Below, one piece after another: positions 7,052 to 11,333 of a DNA stretch of 11,333 nt. The notes under the pieces are model-generated. The model saw only the letters and a program-made list of their open reading frames with translations. It ran no database searches and had not been told where the DNA came from. Both the position numbers and the translations under genes were made by a program. Every line of letters begins with the position of its first letter. Positions within the stretch are counted from its first letter, which is position 1. Source of the DNA: Pleurotus ostreatus/Saccharomyces cerevisiae fusant (Eukaryota > Opisthokonta); assembly GCA_024196135.1 (NCBI GenBank), contig JAMQCK010001162.1:1-11333 (forward strand), read 5' to 3'.

Positions 7052-7426
7052 CAGCTGCGGACATCACTGATGGACCTGCCCCGTTGGGAGATATCGCCGT
7101 GGTGGGCGTTGTGCGAGCTCAGAAAATCTCGGAAACATCACAGAATGATAGAGCGCCATCGAAAACCCCCGTCTACACACCCAGTTAGTCGACCCTTTCA
7201 CCAAGTACCTCGCCATGAAACATGCCGAAGGTCCCTGAATGCCCCAACATACGTTACCTCTAACGCCTCCCGCAATTTTGCCCCATTTCCCACGAAACTT
7301 CGTAAGTGGGGGTTTATAGCCACACTCTACCGTTTTGTGAAGCAACTGTATTTTTCCGAGCTCGCGCAGTGCCCACCTCGGCGATTTTACCGGATGGGGC
7401 AGGTCCATCAGTGATGTCCGCAGCTG
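7052..7426 (-). mobile_element. Family C foldback MITE, copy C2 (375 bp, TA flanked)
   Basis: This is the best-preserved C element. It begins CAGCTGCGGACATCACTGAT, ends with the exact reverse complement ATCAGTGATGTCCGCAGCTG, and has TA on both sides (7050-7051 and 7427-7428) as an apparent target duplication. Arms of about 125 bases are inverted copies of each other, and the whole unit matches C1 in opposite orientation. Open frames on both strands across it reflect the palindrome, not genes. With TA duplication and CAG tips, a Tc1/mariner-pogo-type transposase would be the likely mobiliser. None is encoded here. Confidence 0.85.
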
Positions 7427-7427
7427 T

Positions 7428-8227
7428 ATATAAGCAGAGCAATTTTGACATGCCTAACCTCATTCGATCCTTATTGCCTTCAAGGACACCGCGCGCTCTT
7501 CGTCACCACTACCGTGCCCATCATCCAGGCTCGAGTGCATGCCGCTGCCAGACTCTACGAACCCTGAGGCTCTGCACATCACACTCAGGTTCATGGCCAA
7601 TGAACGAAAGTGCGCTAACTCACGCACAACTGACAGGTTGGCGTGCTAACGTCTTTCTCAGAGCTCAGCCGCTGGTCAGAACCGGACATCGTCGAGCGAT
7701 TTCATATGCCTGTACTACGCTGTATACACTTCAAGGCTTCGCGTCCGCATCGCGTAACCCATCATCATGGTGTCCTTTGCTCGCATGGAACCGATGCAGA
7801 ACACCCCCTGCCCACAGTGGCAGCTGTCTCTATGGGGTCACGTCTGCAACTTCGCAGGGGGGGGGGGCACGCCAGATGGCGGCGTCGGTGCCCGTGTCGC
7901 CTCCCCGGGTGATGCTGGGGAGCTGGTGGATGACGGTTGGTCAGGCTGGAGGAGAAGGTGGAGGAGGTACGCCTGTCCCCACTCGTCGAGACGGCCGGTG
8001 TAGTCGGAGAGGGATACTTCCGCGCCGTGGCGGACCAGGTGGAAGAATATCGGACAAACGGGACAGTAGCGTATCTGGCCATGGCTGGTCGTGGTGCACC
8101 CTCCTAGGCTCATCATCTCCAAAGAGTGGTGCAGAAGACATAGAGCATCTAAGCCAATGTTCTCTCACTCACACAGGTGAGTCAGGCCTATCTCTGAGGT
8201 GGTGATTTTTACTGATCCTCTGTTCTA
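7428..8227 (+). other. Gene-free region with possible coding relic
   Basis: One plus-strand frame is open for 299 codons (7306-8205), but it starts inside the C2 element and its residue mix (R, S, P and G rich) looks like a wrong-frame reading. A different frame shows three more protein-like pieces: around 7478-7567 (core RALFVTTTVPIIQARVHAAA), around 7661-7750 (core ELSRWSEPDIVERF), and 7934-8104 (core GVVGEGYFRAVADQVEEY, ending at TAG 8105). Between the first two lies a good intron end (GCTAAC branch point, TTCTCAG, 7660 region). The pieces match no family I know, and stops between them would need introns that I cannot place with confidence. A run of 11 G lies at 7857-7867. Confidence 0.25.
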
Positions 8228-8470
8228 AGGTTGCAGCTTTGGTGGACATACCTACTGGTCGACCCATCCATTTGGGGCTTTGACTAAGTACACGAGTCTC
8301 GTGCCATCTATCTTGTACATGAGCCCATATTTGTACTGTACTCCATTCTAGGGTTGCAATTTTGGTGATGTACTTACTGGTTGACGCATCCTTTTGGAGC
8401 TTTGACCATAGCTAGACAACTTTGTGCCATCTATCTTGTACATCAGCTCATATTGGAGCACATCATCTAG
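8228..8470 (+). repeat. Two-unit tandem repeat, about 123-bp period
   Basis: GGTTGCAGCTTTGGTGGACATACC at 8229 recurs as GGTTGCAATTTTGGTGATGTACTT at 8352. Later landmarks recur in the same order: TACTGGTCGACCCATCCATTTGG / TACTGGTTGACGCATCCTTTTGG, then GTGCCATCTATCTTGTACAT in both. Identity is roughly 80% by eye. The second unit runs into repeat B copy 2 at 8468. No coding content is recognised. Confidence 0.75.
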
Positions 8471-8657
8471 TGTATTGATCATGTTCTGCACTTACAAAAT
8501 GCAGCTCCATTTGATGCAGTGGCCAGTGCAGAACTTGTAAGGGCTAATGAATATCTTTGAGACCACACTATCTGAGCTCCAGCGCGACGATCTTACGGCC
8601 TTGTGTGTACCGGGGAGGAATGTATTAGGTGGCGAGTGACATGTCTCTCGCCTCGCC
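8468..8657 (+). repeat. Dispersed repeat B, copy 2
   Basis: This matches 4105-4300 on the same strand from AGTGTATTGATCATGT to GGTGGCGAGTGACATGTC. The 16-bp palindrome of copy 1 is altered at two positions here (TGCAGTGGCCAGTGCA), which breaks the perfect dyad. Copy 1 follows a family A element, whereas this one follows a tandem repeat. The copies therefore do not share left flanks, and the boundary near AGTGTATTG is probably a real element edge. Confidence 0.7.
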
Positions 8658-8855
8658 ATCGAGGCAGATTGACAATCTATGGCATAACGAGGAACGAGCT
8701 GTGCCACAGAATAGGTTTACGCACGTGCATCAGCGCCCGGGCCGAGCCGCCACCCCTTGCCTCTGCCCACCATCGTCGCTGGCAGCGTCGCGTTCATGCC
8801 AGAGAAGATGTCATCTTTTCTTCTCGTTTTCTTAACGAGTCATACAGTGTTCGAG

Positions 8856-8888
8856 CACTCGATGAGCAGCCATCACTCGATGAGCAGT
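8856..8888 (+). repeat. Direct pair of CACTCGATGAGCAG motifs
   Basis: CACTCGATGAGCAGC at 8856-8870 is followed at an 18-base step by CACTCGATGAGCAGT at 8874-8888. Shorter relatives (TTGAGCAGC at 9028, CTTGAGCAGC at 9038, ATGAGCAGC at 9213) follow on the same strand. Confidence 0.7.
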
Positions 8889-9458
8889 CGGCCTCGGGAA
8901 GACCTTTCGAGTCTTTGTGTCGCGTCGGAGAAATTGGCAGTCACAAGAGGAGTGCAGTATGCACAACGTGTAATACTTACAAGCCGGGAGGTGACCGACG
9001 TCGAAGCCAGCGGGCTTGCGAAGGCAGTTGAGCAGCGCTTGAGCAGCTCAAGCACAATTCAGAAATATTCCTACAAGTTTCCCTGATGCCTGGCCGTTTC
9101 ATAAAAATTCTGGGATGTAGATAGGATGCTACAGAATAAGAATTACTTGCATACAGTGTGCGGAGGCGCTTCTGTACAGATGGAAATGGGAAACAGCTGC
9201 AAGGAAGCCGAAATGAGCAGCGCGAGCAGTCACGGAATCACATCGGCAATCGGGCCTGTTGTACCGAAGCTATTGTAGACCGTAGACGACCCAGAAGGTA
9301 CATAGAATTCTGAGCGGGCTTCGTTCGTGATGAGGCCTATCGCTAACACAGATGACATTGGAGGTGGAATAAGGGGAGAGAGGTGCTTGAGTTACGTCGA
9401 AGAAGTTTGGACGCTGTTCCTAATTGAGACTCGCCTCGATGGGCCGGCGTGATGTAAC

Positions 9459-9473
9459 GCTGCTCATCGAGTG
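9459..9473 (-). repeat. CACTCGATGAGCAGC motif, inverted copy
   Basis: The reverse complement of this site is identical over 15 bases to 8856-8870. Flanking sequence is not shared, so this is a short dispersed motif and not part of a longer duplication. Confidence 0.7.
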
Positions 9474-9646
9474 ATTTCGCAGCCGTTTGCTCATTCCCGC
9501 CATCATCCCCCTTTTGTGCTGGTACCGCTCGCTTCTGCATTTTTGGAAGTTCACATATCGAAAGCTGCATGCGATCCGGTCAGATCGATGTACTTTAAGA
9601 GCTACCAACGCCTTGCCGGAGATACTCTGAGGCAGCCCAGAATTGG

Positions 9647-9661
9647 GCTGCTCATCGAATG
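9647..9661 (-). repeat. CATTCGATGAGCAGC motif, inverted copy
   Basis: The reverse complement matches the 8856 motif at 14 of 15 positions. It partly overlaps the right arm of the hairpin at 9632-9651. Confidence 0.65.
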
Positions 9662-9704
9662 CTTTATCACCGTACGTCGCCATGTACCTCGAAGGGCGCT
9701 TCGA

Positions 9705-10470
9705 TATGGGCGGTATACTGTAGAAAAACCTCTGAGCGACTTTTACGACGCAAGTTCTAAAGTCGGCGGAAAACGACGCATCGTACCAGCGAGTTCGGCC
9801 ATCCGACCCAAGTGATCGAGGCTTGAGCAGCAAGGTCATTAGCACTCTGCTTGTCCTCTTGTTCGCTGTTGGGGTGTTGTCAGTCACTGCGCAGGACGGC
9901 AAGCGGTAAGTCCCGCACACGAGCACGTGACATGTTGCACTTTCGTCGCGCGCAATGTCTTGGTGACGAAAGCAAAAGGGTAGTGAGCGCTTACACATCT
10001 TTGAGATGGAAGGCATTGTAGAGAGGATGGAGGACAACCCACCGAGGTAGCGCGCTTGAAATGACATCAAATATAACTTCAAAGCCCGAGGGGGCTTCCG
10101 TGACTAGCACCGTGACGTGAACAGCCTCTCATCCTCCCGCGCGCTCTGCATCTTAATGTGGGCCATTATACACCCCCCTAGGTCAGTTTCTCGGGTCGTC
10201 GCGCGAGCACGCAGACGCCTCTCGCCCTGCGAGGGCGGATTCCTCAGGAATCATATATGGGCTCTGCGGACAGCACGGCCCTCGCCACTCACCGCCAAGC
10301 TCACCCGCGCCACACGGAAGAGGCCCATATGGCGGGATACCGCTGCACCAGCCTCAATCATCAGTGTCGAAAGACTGGAGTGACCAACAATGTGCGTCAG
10401 TTCTCATCGAACTCGGGGGGCTTGTGTCGCTTATTCGCCTTCGAGGTTTTTTTACAGTATACCGCCCATA
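9705..10470. mobile_element. 766-bp element with 28-bp inverted ends (family unknown)
   Basis: TATGGGCGGTATACTGTA followed by GAAAAACCTC (9705-9732) is the reverse complement of 10443-10470 at 27 of 28 positions. Weaker similarity continues inward for about 20 more bases (GCGACNNNNACGACGCAAG against AAGCGACACAAG). Outside the ends the flanks differ (CTTCGA on the left, CCGCGACGG on the right), so the boundary is sharp. TA is the outermost dinucleotide on both sides and could be the target duplication. The interior encodes nothing I recognise. The ends differ from those of families A and C and the element at 2084. A non-autonomous DNA transposon is the likeliest reading. Confidence 0.6.
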
Positions 10471-11333
10471 CCGCGACGGGGTGACTCTGTCCAAACCGTG
10501 CTTGGCTGGTCAGACAGAGTCTGCTGAGCCCCTCCATCTCTTTGCTGCACTCCCCCGTTGGCTAGCTCATCTGCTTCTCCAAATTGAGTCAATACTCGGA
10601 AATCGTTGGCTCGCTCTTGGGCTCGCTACTTGTCGCCGAAAAAAGGTTGCTTACCTGTGGCATGTCCGTCTCCTGGCTACAAAGTCTTCAGAGACTATCT
10701 CATGGTCTCAGCATCGCGAAAATGCACCCCAAAAGCGAGTAGAGCGGCCGAATTGCCCTCATATGCTTGCGTACCATGTGTGATAATTTTCGTCGGCCAG
10801 CCCTGGAACGGAGGACATTTGGGACATTTGGTTTGAGTCAGACCACCCCCCTGTGACGCGCGACAGACTAACAGAAGGCGACGGTTCAGTATATGCGCTA
10901 CGCTGTCGTATATTTGGTGGATGATTTGAATGTGACGATAATCGTGAAAGCGGTGTCTCAGTCGGGCCTTAGCAGCAGTATACGATCGCATTTACTGCTT
11001 GCTCATCTAGGGACTCCGCCGACACTCGTAGCCTCTGACGGCAGGCCCAGATGGCTACACAGGCTGCTGTGGGATAAGGAAGAATGACGGTCGACAAGTG
11101 CATGAGGTTGGAGTCGCATCCCCGAACGAGAGAGACAACCGCCCGGGCGGGGATATTTCTACCGCGCTTCCTGGCGCGAGCGACGCCCTGGTCGCGTGTC
11201 TAGATACTTGAGCATAACAGTGTATGCGGTTACGGTCGTCCACATGCGGCGGACCCGCGGTCGGGATGACCGCTGTACAAGGGAAATTATAATATTTCAT
11301 ATTATATCATGTATATGCACGACATGTTTTCTC
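10471..11333. other. Unassigned right flank, no supportable gene
   Basis: Open frames on both strands are short and unrecognisable. One minus-strand frame (10695-10991) holds a CPKCPP pair of cysteines and one plus-strand frame (10606-10836) a CVPC pair, but neither has a complete zinc-finger pattern. GGACATTTG is repeated twice in tandem at 10813-10830. The last 50 bases are AT-rich, with a small hairpin ATAATAT-TTC-ATATTAT at 11289-11305. Confidence 0.35.

Larger units (their letters stand above)
8658..9704. other. Gene-free region carrying recurrent GATGAGCAGC motifs
   Basis: No gene is recognised. A plus-strand frame at 8757-9086 is open but begins before, and runs through, repeated short motifs, and it resembles no family I know. 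The main structure is a 15-base motif and its shorter relatives, listed separately, and a small perfect hairpin GCAGCCCA-GAAT-TGGGCTGC at 9632-9651. Confidence 0.35.

Noticed and set aside
7857..7867. Run of 11 G
   Set aside because: A single homopolymer with no neighbouring G tracts that would form a clear quadruplex. It could also be a length error in sequencing.
7306..8205. 299-codon plus-strand open frame
   Set aside because: It starts inside the C2 element and has an R/S/P/G-rich composition typical of a non-coding frame in GC-rich DNA. A different frame in the same stretch looks more protein-like.
9420..10082. 220-codon minus-strand open frame
   Set aside because: It crosses the boundary of the 9705-10470 element and two short motifs. 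No family recognised and no supporting splice or promoter signals.
11283..11318. AT-rich end of the window as an origin or telomere-proximal sequence
   Set aside because: It is only about 35 bases long, with no TTAGGG-type repeats and no repeated units. The window ends there.

Overview
The window looks like accessory, repeat-rich nuclear DNA from a filamentous fungus, most likely a basidiomycete. The main reason is its one clear gene. It is read through eight short GT-AG introns of 48-94 bases, with CTNAC-like branch points near several acceptors, a pattern usual in intron-dense fungal genes. I saw no tRNA, rRNA, CRISPR array, bacterial operon or telomeric repeat tract. The lineage below 'fungus' is inference.

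The gene is a complete Pif1-family 5'-to-3' DNA helicase at 4660-6689 on the plus strand. No single open frame shows it, because introns cut through the Walker A, Ia, Walker B and GDFFQ/LPPV motifs. Joining nine exons gives a 1530-base coding sequence (509 codons plus stop) with every diagnostic helicase motif intact and no frameshift. Two features stand out: a PCNA-binding (PIP-box-like) peptide at the very N-terminus, and a two-codon upstream ORF whose stop overlaps the start codon.

Almost everything else I can explain is repeat. Positions 1-950 hold foldback elements of two related families, called A and C here, with CAG...CTG ends beside TA dinucleotides. A separate 181-base element of the same general type lies at 2084-2264. 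Degraded and composite A copies fill 3030-4045. A dispersed 190-base repeat (B) occurs at 4105 and again at 8468. A C copy with clean TA flanks is at 7052-7426, a two-unit tandem repeat at 8228-8470, and a 766-base element with 28-base inverted ends at 9705-10470. No transposase is visible, so all look non-autonomous. The A, C and 2084 families share terminal CAG, TA flanks and no coding capacity, which fits MITEs of the Tc1/mariner-pogo type.

The stretches between (947-1480, 1673-2081, 2270-3030, 4301-4600, 6690-7049, 7428-8227, 8658-9704, 10471-11333) carry no gene I can support. They contain small structures such as hairpins, a microsatellite, a poly-G run and a recurring 15-base motif, plus a few weak coding-like scraps that may be relics. 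The helicase is therefore an apparently functional island in a field of decaying mobile DNA.
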